Source of the DNA: Terriglobia bacterium
GTDB taxonomy: Bacteria; Acidobacteriota; Terriglobia; Terriglobales; Acidobacteriaceae
Reading direction: 5' to 3'
DNA length: 64,000 nt
Assembly: GCA_020073565.1 (NCBI GenBank)
Contig: JAIQEY010000007.1
Coordinates: 62,001 to 126,000 of the forward strand
Shown here: piece by piece, positions 57,826-64,000 of the stretch
How the letters are laid out: each line of letters starts with the position of its first letter
Numbering within the stretch: the stretch's first letter is position 1
Position numbers and translations under genes: made by a program
Notes under the pieces: model-generated
What the model was told of the DNA's origin: nothing
Database searches by the model: none
What the model saw: only the letters and a program-made list of their open reading frames with translations

Positions 57826-59013
57826 TTACCCTGTACTGCCCGATTGCAAGATGGCTTCTAACACTTGCCCCTGAGCCGCCATCCGGTCCTCACTGATACT
57901 GTGAGCATAGAGTTGAAGCGTCGTTTTCACATCCGAATGCCGTAGCAGGGCTTGTACGGTCTTCGGGTCGGTCTTCGAGCGCACGAGGAATGACGCAAGG
58001 CTGTGCCGTAGGTTGTGAAACCCGAAGCGCACTTTGTCATCCTTCAGAAACACCCCAGCCTTTACCGCTGCGGGCCGAAGATGATACTCGACCAGCATGT
58101 TTGCTACCCGAGGCTGCTTCCCCTTGCACTTGAAGGACGCGAACACCCAATCTCCGGGTTGGGAATAGGGAGTCGTGTTCTTCCACGTTTGCATAAACTC
58201 GGCAAGCAAAGAATGAAGCGGCACAGGGGCGTGTGAAGCCTTGCTCTTTGGCACACCGATCTGGCCACACGTCCACGTGCGACGCACATGAATGTTCGAT
58301 TGCTCGAAGTTCACGTCTTGCCATTGCAAGCCCAAGCATTCCGAGATACGCAACCCGGTAGCAGAGGCCAACAAAGTAAGTGAGCGTTCTGGTTCTTGCA
58401 GGTGCATGAGAACATCAAACGCCTGCTTTGGAGTCAGAATCATCGCTTCGTAGCTGCTCGTAGTCTTACAGCGAACAAAGCGCATCGGATTTGACTCCTG
58501 ATTACGAGGAATCAGCCCGTGGCGTTGCCCGTGCTTAAAGACCAGACTCATTACTCTTCGTATCTTATCGAGTGTGGGATTTGCCAACCCTTCGTCCCGC
58601 TTCAGAGCCTTCAGCCATTGCTCGATTTCGAGCGGCTCAAGACTGAGGGCTATCCGTTTGCCCCACCTGTCGATGCAGCGGTTCTTGAGAATGCGTTTGT
58701 ACCCTGCAATTGTGGTATGGGATTTCGGATCAGCCGTTTCGGTCTGCTCGCCTAGCTCGTGAGTCATGAAGTGTTGGGCCAAGTGCGCAAACGTCATGCG
58801 GGGTTTGAAGTGTGGCTCGTTGAGTTGCAGATGCTGCCGTTCTACTTCGGCCCATGCCGCCGATTCGGTCGGAAAGTCATGCACAAGGCCAATCGGGATT
58901 TTGTGCTCGACTCTGCGTCCGTCGGAGTGCCGGGTTACGAAATAGCGCAACACCCAGTTTCCACCATTTCTGCGGGATTCAACCCGCAAACTTCCACGTT
59001 GAAACCGCGCCAT
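57826..59013 (-). CDS. Tyrosine recombinase / integrase
   Basis: The protein has 395 residues. The N-terminal arm-binding part starts MARFQRGSLRVESRRNGGNW. A core-binding SAM-like domain spans about residues 72-175. In the catalytic domain the residues are R222 (ATGLRISECLGLQW), H333-x-x-R336 (FHNLRHSLASFL), H359 (LLRHSDVKTT) and Y369 (LQLYAHS). It begins 1-2 bp after the excisionase-like gene, whose end contains its AGGAG. Its 3' end faces the tRNA-Phe, the arrangement of tRNA-targeting integrative elements. Confidence 0.93.
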   Translation of the reverse strand: MARFQRGSLRVESRRNGGNWVLRYFVTRHSDGRRVEHKIPIGLVHDFPTESAAWAEVERQHLQLNEPHFKPRMTFAHLAQHFMTHELGEQTETADPKSHTTIAGYKRILKNRCIDRWGKRIALSLEPLEIEQWLKALKRDEGLANPTLDKIRRVMSLVFKHGQRHGLIPRNQESNPMRFVRCKTTSSYEAMILTPKQAFDVLMHLQEPERSLTLLASATGLRISECLGLQWQDVNFEQSNIHVRRTWTCGQIGVPKSKASHAPVPLHSLLAEFMQTWKNTTPYSQPGDWVFASFKCKGKQPRVANMLVEYHLRPAAVKAGVFLKDDKVRFGFHNLRHSLASFLVRSKTDPKTVQALLRHSDVKTTLQLYAHSISEDRMAAQGQVLEAILQSGSTG

Positions 59014-59014
59014 T

Positions 59015-59254
59015 TTAAGTCATCTCCTGTTTTGGCGCGGGAGACTGCCGTGGATAGTCTACACTGCGGGCGCGGACCGCCTCTGCGATCTCGGAAAGCC
59101 GAAAACGCCAGACCCGCCGTCGACCTTGACCGAAAGGATATGCGGGGATTACACCCTGGCGTGCCAACTCCAGCACGCGACGCGGGCGTAAGCAGAGAAA
59201 TCTCCCCGCCTTTACAGCGTCAACGAGGGGTTCGCATTCTGTACTGGTCGTCAT
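59015..59254 (-). CDS. Excisionase-like small HTH protein
   Basis: The protein has 79 residues. LVDAVKAGRFLCLRPRRVLE then ARQGVIPAYPFGQGRRRVWR and RLSEIAEAVRARSVDYPRQS fit a MerR-like winged HTH of excisionases that bend DNA. The stop is next to the integrase start, so the two are translated together. It presumably sets the direction of recombination. Confidence 0.78.
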   Translation of the reverse strand: MTTSTECEPLVDAVKAGRFLCLRPRRVLELARQGVIPAYPFGQGRRRVWRFRLSEIAEAVRARSVDYPRQSPAPKQEMT

Positions 59255-59376
59255 GCGCTGTCACCGCTTTGTCAGTTCTCCGCAACAACACTGTCCACGC
59301 CCCGTGCTGTCGTAACAAGGAACATAAGGAATCTGCCGCACACCCAGGATTGCGGTCATTCCCAACAATGTGCGTT

Positions 59377-59754
59377 TCATGCTGCCTTCTCCGTTCTGAC
59401 GATTCCGCTACAGTCTGAATCGGGACACCGGTAGCCTTCCAGCTTTCCATTCGCCCAACTCGTCTTAATCAGTTCCGACGTTAACCAGAACGTCTTGCCG
59501 CATTTGGGACACTTGAACTGATAGCGCTGCTGTAATTCCGCCAATCGCTTCCAAACGTCGTTGCGATCAGCATCGGCGACGAGCGCATCGAATAGTCGAA
59601 TCCCAGTATCAACTCTTACAAACATCTGCACTCCACAGGGATTGCAGATGATGTAAGGCTTGCCTTTCTTCGTTATCCGTACTTCGCGTGGCTGGCTGCA
59701 AACACAGCACGGAAAAAGTCGCAAAGGGTCTCGTTTCGCTAGTGAGGGCTTCAT
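59377..59754 (-). CDS. Zinc-ribbon accessory protein of the integrative element
   Basis: The protein has 125 residues from the ATG at 59754, overlapping the upstream stop as ATGA. Two zinc sites: CCVCSQPREVRITKKGKPYI with IICNPCG, and KCPKCGKTFW with CPDSDCSGI. The two knuckles flank a helical segment (DALVADADRNDVWKRLAELQ). I do not recognise a specific family; such proteins are common in mobile elements. Confidence 0.68.
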   Translation of the reverse strand: MKPSLAKRDPLRLFPCCVCSQPREVRITKKGKPYIICNPCGVQMFVRVDTGIRLFDALVADADRNDVWKRLAELQQRYQFKCPKCGKTFWLTSELIKTSWANGKLEGYRCPDSDCSGIVRTEKAA

Positions 59755-60251
59755 TTGAGCTCCTTCAATCCGTTGCGGTGCTGGGCGGTTGGTTGACTGG
59801 ACTGCCGTAGTTCGGATAACAGCTTGTCTGTGGTGCTGACCCATTGATAGGCTTTCTTGCCTTGCTTCCGAGGAACGACTTTCACCTCGCCGCTTTGGAC
59901 TAGCCGCTTGAGCACGGTGTGGATCACCGCCAGGGGATTCGCGTACCTGGAAACGTCAAGCTTCCTGGCTTCCATCTTTTCCTTGAGGTCGCTGGCCGTC
60001 ATGGGAAGGGACATCTCTTTCAGGATGACGCGTGCTAGTTCCGTAATCCCCATCTTCAGGTCTGCCTTCACGACGCGCTCGACGCGTCTCTGAAAGTTCT
60101 TGTGATCCATCTCGGCGCAAAGGTCTTGCAACTGGGTGATGACGGCTTGTAGCCGGGCCACTTTGTGGTCGATCTTCTGACGTTGCACTAGGCAGCGAGC
60201 CAGGTCTTGGTCAGCTTCGAATAAGGCGCGACGGTAGTTCGCGGTTGTCAT
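59751..60251 (-). CDS. HTH protein with coiled coil, accessory gene
   Basis: The protein has 166 residues. The N-terminal 55 residues form a coiled coil (LFEADQDLARCLVQRQKIDH, then VARLQAVITQLQDLCAEMD). A winged-helix region follows: GITELARVILKEMSLPMTAS, DLKEKMEARKLDVSRYANPL and VIHTVLKRLVQSGEVKVVPR. It is probably a DNA-binding protein. Its transcript seems nearly leaderless: a strong promoter places +1 only a few bases before the ATG. It is the first gene of the operon that ends with the integrase. Confidence 0.72.
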   Translation of the reverse strand: MTTANYRRALFEADQDLARCLVQRQKIDHKVARLQAVITQLQDLCAEMDHKNFQRRVERVVKADLKMGITELARVILKEMSLPMTASDLKEKMEARKLDVSRYANPLAVIHTVLKRLVQSGEVKVVPRKQGKKAYQWVSTTDKLLSELRQSSQPTAQHRNGLKELK

Positions 60252-60261
60252 ATCGAGGAAC

Positions 60262-60290
60262 AGTATACATAAAATGTGTAAATGTGTAAA
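60262..60290 (-). promoter_or_regulatory. Strong promoter for the integrase operon
   Basis: On the minus strand TTTACA (60285-60290) and TATACT (60262-60267) are separated by exactly 17 bp. The ATG is at 60251, so the transcript begins about 4-6 bases before it. TGTGTAAA words are repeated around the -35. Confidence 0.65.
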
Positions 60291-60362
60291 TCACAAATAA
60301 TGTAGATCATGTAAGAAATCAGACTGGGAGCCTTTTGGCGGGCGGCTGGAGCCGGGGCCGCT

Positions 60363-60384
60363 ACGTTACGTACATACGTAACGT
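60363..60384. promoter_or_regulatory. Palindromic operator ACGTTACGTA-N2-TACGTAACGT
   Basis: Perfect 10-bp inverted repeat with a 2-bp centre, 73 bp upstream of the promoter's -35. It lies between the winged-helix regulator gene and the operon it may control. Such a long symmetric site suggests binding by a dimeric regulator; the neighbour at 60430-60672 is a candidate. Confidence 0.55.
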
Positions 60385-60429
60385 TGGCGGCCTCCATTGG
60401 GATACCCCCGGAAGGGCGCTCTGCCACTT

Positions 60430-60672
60430 CTACTTCGTATCCGAGCGGCGCAGGTATTCAAGTCGGGCTTGTCCGCGAGGGGTCAGGCGATAGGCCAGAG
60501 AGCCTCTGCGGGAGTTTGGGTGCCGTTCGAGCAACCCCTGTCGTCGAAGCCGTCCGAGATAGCTGTAAAACGAGCGGCGGTCGGGGACCGGCCTGAGCAG
60601 GTTGCAAACGTCGTCCGGTCTTAAGAACTTGCCGCTTCTTAAGAATATCGCCAAGACATGGGATTTAGTCAT
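60430..60672 (-). CDS. Small winged-helix DNA-binding regulator
   Basis: The protein has 80 residues: KSHVLAIFLRSGKFLRPDDV, then RRSFYSYLGRLRRQGLLERH and SLAYRLTPRGQARLEYLRR. The order (helix, HTH recognition helix, beta-wing ending in LTPRG) is that of PadR/MarR-like small regulators. Its upstream region has an inverted repeat at 60701-60735, so autoregulation is likely. Confidence 0.72.
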   Translation of the reverse strand: MTKSHVLAIFLRSGKFLRPDDVCNLLRPVPDRRSFYSYLGRLRRQGLLERHPNSRRGSLAYRLTPRGQARLEYLRRSDTK

Positions 60673-60700
60673 TTAGATCGCTCTTGCTAAGTGATGTGGG

Positions 60701-60735
60701 GTTATCTAGCACCACACATGCTAGTGTATGATAAC
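60701..60735. promoter_or_regulatory. Nested inverted repeat upstream of the winged-helix gene
   Basis: Outer arms GTTATC (60701-60706) and GATAAC (60730-60735); inner arms TAGCA (60707-60711) and TGCTA (60719-60723). It lies 29-63 bp upstream of the regulator's start codon in an AT-rich zone (60673-60868) that otherwise shows no gene. Confidence 0.5.
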
Positions 60736-60868
60736 TTATCTTAAGACTTGAAATTAAAACAAATGTTTTAGCTCTTAAATTCCTTAAGCTCTTGCCGTGA
60801 TGTTTTCCAAGCACTAGAACCAAAAGAACCCGAAGTCCCTGCTTCGAACTTTGAACAAACCAGTGTTT

Positions 60869-61126
60869 TTACAAATCCTTCAATAGCGTAATCGCATTCT
60901 TGGATTTGTAGTCCTGCTCCTTGTCAAATGGGACCACAAAGAGGCGATCTTTCCCGTTGTGCACGTGCTGCCAAAGATAGTCAAACACTACTTCCGCAGA
61001 GGAAACAGTTCGCAGCCCCCAGACGGAATCTTGAACGTGGTTGGCTTTGAGTTTTGCTAAGGCGTCATATAAGGGTTGGTAGTTGAAGTCGGGTTTGCGG
61101 AGATCACACGAAATCAAGAGCACCAT
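60869..61126 (-). CDS. Cas2-like / SinR-like small protein
   Basis: The protein has 85 residues. VLLISCDLRKPDFNYQPLYD, then ALAKLKANHVQDSVWGLRTV, SAEVVFDYLWQHVHNGKDRL and FVVPFD follow the ferredoxin-like pattern of the Cas2/VapD superfamily. Asp8 at the end of strand 1 is the equivalent of the Cas2 metal residue. No cas1, repeat array or other cas gene is nearby, so it is not a CRISPR Cas2; stand-alone members occur in plasmids and islands, some as toxins. The low-GC setting fits foreign DNA. Confidence 0.6.
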   Translation of the reverse strand: MVLLISCDLRKPDFNYQPLYDALAKLKANHVQDSVWGLRTVSSAEVVFDYLWQHVHNGKDRLFVVPFDKEQDYKSKNAITLLKDL

Positions 61127-61357
61127 TTATTGGCCTCGCTTTTCCATCCCCGCTGTGGTGTGATTTATCACTGCCAAGAGAATTATTGGGCAGACCCGTC
61201 CGCTATAAGAAGGATTTATTAGGCAAAGCCATTTTGCAACAGCTATGAGATTTTGCGCACTGTCGAACGCGTTCCCCCCAGACCCTGCTCGTGGACTGTG
61301 CATATCTCGTTATCGTTGCCCGCTGTTCGCAGAGTAGACACATAGCCGCCTTGCACC

Positions 61358-61720
61358 TCAGGCAGCGAGGGGATATCGGCTATCGGCATAGGCCAGGAGG
61401 ATCATCATTTCGTGGAGGGTCGCAATCTCGAAGTTCCGAATTGAGCTGTGATGCTCCAGTCCGTCCACTACCGATCTGGAGGGACTAAACAGCTTTAATC
61501 TAATATCGTGGTCACAAGCCCATCGCTGCAGAAACATGAGCATCCCCACACCCCCTCCCCCAATCGCTTTCACTTCCGAGAGATCCAGTACAATAATGCG
61601 AGCGGCTGCTTGCGACATCACAGCATCACGAAGCTTGAAAACAGCCTCACTGCGTACAATTCTACCTTCGCACTCAACCACTGCCAGGTCACCCAGGGTT
61701 TCAATGTGTACGGTTAGCAT
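61358..61720 (-). CDS. STAS domain protein (anti-sigma factor antagonist type)
   Basis: The protein has 120 residues from the ATG at 61720 with GGAGGAA upstream. MLTVHIETLGDLAVVECEGR, AVMSQAAARIIVLDLSEVKA and IGGGGVGMLMFLQRWACDHD show a STAS fold. The usual phosphorylatable Ser in DSSG is replaced by GGGG (AIGGGGVG), so regulation by phosphorylation is doubtful. The longer frame to 61876 is unsupported. It sits with PilZ and GGDEF genes on one strand. Confidence 0.82.
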   Translation of the reverse strand: MLTVHIETLGDLAVVECEGRIVRSEAVFKLRDAVMSQAAARIIVLDLSEVKAIGGGGVGMLMFLQRWACDHDIRLKLFSPSRSVVDGLEHHSSIRNFEIATLHEMMILLAYADSRYPLAA

Positions 61721-61969
61721 GGGTTCCTCCAGACTGATTCCGCTACTGTGAAAGCAAGCCCCATGCCAAAAGGCGGTGGGCCTTATTTTTCTGCTTGATA
61801 CGCATGGAAAGGAGGCGAGCAATGAGGATTTTCGGGAGGGTGTCATGGAAATCTGTACCTCCGGGAGAATGCTCATCTCTGATTTTCATCACTGCTGCCA
61901 CCTGGATAATTCGACACCGCATTCCGTCCGTCTCGTGATGCCACCACAGCCAGGTTGGGAAGGACTGTT

Positions 61970-62293
61970 TCAAGCTGGTCCTTCTCCTTTCTCGAACCGC
62001 AAACCCACTCCGAAGACTCCCTCTGCTAGCGGCTGGCAGTAAACCACTCGAGCCGGGATCGGTCTATCACTGCCGACTAGCGAAGTGAGCAGCAGCCGTT
62101 CTTGCGGCGGTAAGGCGCGTCTGGTCAAGACCCGGACACCATGAGCGCTGACGTTTTCGGTGGTCGTCTTCTCAGAGAGGTCAGTAGAGCCCGGCTTTTG
62201 CAAGCCGGAAATTTGCATTGGCACTTCTCGGTCGATTCTCTTCTCAACACGTCCGGTTCGCGTGGCCATTTCAAGATGCTCCCCCGAGGTCAT
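61970..62293 (-). CDS. PilZ domain protein (c-di-GMP receptor candidate)
   Basis: The protein has 107 residues. RIDREVPMQISGL is a possible RxxxR-type site (RTGRVEKRIDREVP) at the N-terminus. NVSAHGVRVLTRRAL corresponds to the (D/N)xSxxG motif of PilZ, and VVYCQPLAEGVFGVGLRFE closes the barrel. The start overlaps the stop of the GGDEF gene (ATGA), so enzyme and receptor are probably co-translated. Confidence 0.83.
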   Translation of the reverse strand: MTSGEHLEMATRTGRVEKRIDREVPMQISGLQKPGSTDLSEKTTTENVSAHGVRVLTRRALPPQERLLLTSLVGSDRPIPARVVYCQPLAEGVFGVGLRFEKGEGPA

Positions 62294-63144
62294 TCCGTAG
62301 CAAACCGCGGTGTGCGTGACATTCGAACAAGCAAAGAAAGCGTTTGCTCTGCTGACCTTCGAGGGTGTCTCTTGGCTTCGTACATGGCCCGGTCCGCTTG
62401 GAGCATCAATTCTGCAATGGAGCTTGTAGTTCGGGGGTCGAACCGAACGACTCCCAAACTAAGAGAAAGTAGGTAGCGAGATTCGTTGGTGTTCACTGTT
62501 TCCAGGTTTTGCCGAAGGCGGACCGTAATGGTGGCTTCACTATGGCCGGAGGCCTCAATGGCGAGCGCAGCGAACTCATCGCCTCCGAGGCGTGCAAGAA
62601 CGTCCGAGTCTCGAAACGTTTTCCCCAGGACTTCTGCTGTGCGGGTTAGTGCCAGATCGCCTTCGGAATGGCCGAAGGAGTCGTTGATCCGCTTTAAGCC
62701 ATCCACGTCGATGAAAAACAGCAACATCTCCCGACCCGATCGGCGGCCCAACTTCAATTGTCGTTCCGCAAGCGAAAGAAAGCCGCGCCGGTTATACAAG
62801 CTGGTGAGTTCGTCGGTGAGCGCCAAGTTGCTGAGTTCCGCCCGCAGCATGTATTGCTTCACCGCACACTCGACCGCGCGCATCAGAAGCTCACTGATCG
62901 GCTGACTCGGCTGCGCACTTGCCGGCGCAACGTCAGACTTGATGCCGACCTCTCGCAACAGAGTTGCGAGTTCCTGATTAGCTTCGGAAAGCAGAGTCTG
63001 GTAAGTCTGATCAAAGGCTCCCTTGTCTGCCCTGAAAAGGTTCAAGGGCGAAACTTCACCGCGGAAGAGGGACCCGGACTCCAGCGCCCACCTCCACGCC
63101 GCGGGGTCCAATGACCGAGTTGAGGCTAATCTGTTTCGGTGCAT
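62290..63144 (-). CDS. Diguanylate cyclase (GGDEF domain)
   Basis: The protein has 284 residues. The N-terminal 120 residues are helical without a known sensor domain; the GGDEF domain begins LTDELTSLYNRRGFLSLAER and has FFIDVDGLKRINDSFGHSEG and RLGGDEFAAL. RDSD lies five residues before GGDEF, a canonical inhibitory site for product feedback. It should be active in c-di-GMP synthesis. AGGAA precedes the ATG. PilZ is coupled to it; the tandem hairpins at 63237-63410 lie upstream. Confidence 0.9.
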   Translation of the reverse strand: MHRNRLASTRSLDPAAWRWALESGSLFRGEVSPLNLFRADKGAFDQTYQTLLSEANQELATLLREVGIKSDVAPASAQPSQPISELLMRAVECAVKQYMLRAELSNLALTDELTSLYNRRGFLSLAERQLKLGRRSGREMLLFFIDVDGLKRINDSFGHSEGDLALTRTAEVLGKTFRDSDVLARLGGDEFAALAIEASGHSEATITVRLRQNLETVNTNESRYLLSLSLGVVRFDPRTTSSIAELMLQADRAMYEAKRHPRRSAEQTLSLLVRMSRTPRFATE

Positions 63145-63529
63145 ATATCGATTCCTATCACGCTTAATTTACAGTTGTTTTCTCACTCTGCTCCCTAAAC
63201 GTATTGGGCATTGCCGCCTGGCCGCATTTGATTCGGGCCACCTCCGTGAACACGACTTCCTCCCCCAAGGGTCGCCTTCAACGGAGGCGGCACACGGCCC
63301 CGTTTTCTTGCACACGGCGGCATCGGACATCACTGTCTGACTGCATGCGAATCGGGACGCCTCCATGAGCACGGGGCCTCCCCCCGGAAGTCACGGTCCA
63401 CGGAGGCGGGAGCCGATCGCTAGGTTGCAGCATAGACCTCTAGGGAAAACAGACAAGCCGGTGAATCATCCATTTGGATTGAGTGGAATGACTGAGAAAC
63501 CGCTAGGGGAAAACCCCCTCGGAAAATTC
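63145..63529 (-). other. Upstream region of the GGDEF gene with tandem structured repeat
   Basis: No gene fits. Two related units, A at 63221-63291 and B at 63341-63411, are 120 bp apart. Each has a conserved GCAT..GAATCGGG/GCATTTGATTCGGG entry, then CCTCC(G/A)TGA(A/G)CACG, and ends ACGGAGGCGG. On the minus strand each can form a stem of GCCTCCGT with ACGGAGGT or ATGGAGGC, the change being a G-U swap. They could be a structured leader or DNA operators. Confidence 0.6.
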
Positions 63530-64000
63530 TTATGGCTGGACCAGCCCGCGCCGGATCGCGTAGCGAACTAAGCTGGCTGTTTCATGAATATCGAGTTTCT
63601 GCATCAGCCGGGTCCGATGAGACTCAGCGGTCTTTATGCTGACTCCCAGGAGTGTGGCAACTTCCTTAGTAGACTTTCCTTCGCCGACGAGTTGAAGAAC
63701 CTGGCGCTCCCGCGACGTAAGGGGATCCGCCGGCAGCTCCGCTTTGGACAACAACGCCTCCACGACCGTGCGGGAAATACTCGGGCTGAGATAAATCCCA
63801 CCGCGGCAAACCTCCTGAATGGCATGGACTAAGTCAGTGGCCGCTTGACTCTTCAATACGTATCCCTTCACTCCGGCCCGAAGTGCCTCGGTCACATACT
63901 GATCCTCGTCGTGGCGTGTCAACAAGATGGTCTTGGTTCTTTGAGAAGACTTTTGCAGTTCGCGGGCGGCATCAATCCCATTCAAGATCGGCATGCTGAT
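63530..64000 (-). CDS. NarL/FixJ-type response regulator (N-terminus outside window)
   Basis: The frame runs off the right edge. Visible parts: the receiver domain from ISMPILNGIDAARELQ, with ILLTRHDEDQYVTEALRAGV and KGYVLKSQAA (Lys of the active site), and the LuxR HTH LTSRERQVLQLVGEGKSTKE with VSIKTAESHRTRLMQKLDIH. The phospho-acceptor Asp is outside. It is transcribed toward the GGDEF gene, 385 bp upstream of it. Confidence 0.92.
   Translation of the reverse strand: MSMPILNGIDAARELQKSSQRTKTILLTRHDEDQYVTEALRAGVKGYVLKSQAATDLVHAIQEVCRGGIYLSPSISRTVVEALLSKAELPADPLTSRERQVLQLVGEGKSTKEVATLLGVSIKTAESHRTRLMQKLDIHETASLVRYAIRRGLVQP

Noticed and set aside
60869-61126. CRISPR Cas2
   Set aside because: No array of direct repeats and no cas1 or effector gene in the window; only the fold pattern is Cas2-like.
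63221-63411. Known c-di-GMP-I (GEMM) riboswitch
   Set aside because: I do not find the conserved core with its receptor and ligand-contact bases in either unit; the hairpins are GC-rich and different.

Overview
The window looks like a chromosomal segment of an Acidobacteriota bacterium, probably class Terriglobia. This is inferred from recalled family habits, not from a search. It rests on ECF sigma/TonB and sigma/zf-HC2 modules, a DUF3106 protein, large secreted carboxypeptidase-regulatory-like proteins, an Hfq with a long N-terminal extension, high GC, and intergenic space full of palindromic repeats.

Layout. 1-4.4 kb: the tail of a proline dehydrogenase, an ECF sigma factor with a TonB-domain partner, and a second ECF sigma factor with its zf-HC2 anti-sigma factor and a DUF3106 protein; then tRNA-Val(CAC). 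4.8-7.6 kb: a two-subunit molybdenum hydroxylase. 7.6-12.2 kb: a frameshifted REP-associated (RAYT) transposase, copy 1 of a dispersed element of about 118 bp, and two tandem secreted carboxypeptidase-regulatory-like proteins. 12.4-16.9 kb: a membrane-bound uptake [NiFe] hydrogenase (small subunit, large subunit, cytochrome b, endopeptidase) whose small subunit carries the six-cysteine oxygen-tolerance signature, with a CRP-type palindrome upstream. 17.0-27.5 kb: housekeeping genes rapZ, an ABC exporter, yicC, gmk, rpoZ, coaBC, a bicupin, a family 4 UDG and priA. 27.6-31.4 kb: an M50 protease, HU, a small operon ending in a two-domain dCTP deaminase, and hfq.

31.5-43 kb holds holB, tmk, rnhB, rplS, trmD, rimM, khpA and rpsP, and then ffh. 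The usual ffh-rpsP adjacency is broken by about 5 kb. That insert contains an AT-richer hypothetical gene with its own operator-like promoter, an odd tRNA with a degenerate inverted copy nearby, a frameshifted GNAT, copy 2 of the dispersed element, a PLP decarboxylase and a peroxiredoxin-like gene. 43-53 kb: a PPOX flavoprotein, an ABM-like protein, rnr, DinB, bactofilin, murJ, an FkbM methyltransferase and a class III aminotransferase. 53-57.3 kb: a frameshifted IS110 element, a membrane protein, a second IS110 remnant that abuts a truncated retropepsin-like gene, and a methyltransferase.

57.67-61.1 kb: tRNA-Phe(GAA), directly followed by a tyrosine integrase, an excisionase-like protein, two small accessory genes, a winged-helix regulator and a Cas2-like protein. 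This looks like the tRNA-proximal end of an integrative element; the far end was not seen. 61.3-64 kb: STAS, PilZ, GGDEF and LuxR-type response-regulator genes, with a tandem duplicated hairpin structure between the last two.

The least expected signals are non-coding. Palindromic repeats lie in frame inside priA, rnr (twice) and trmD. A conserved element of about 118 bp occurs twice at gene 3' ends, and several hairpin families are built from repeated words.
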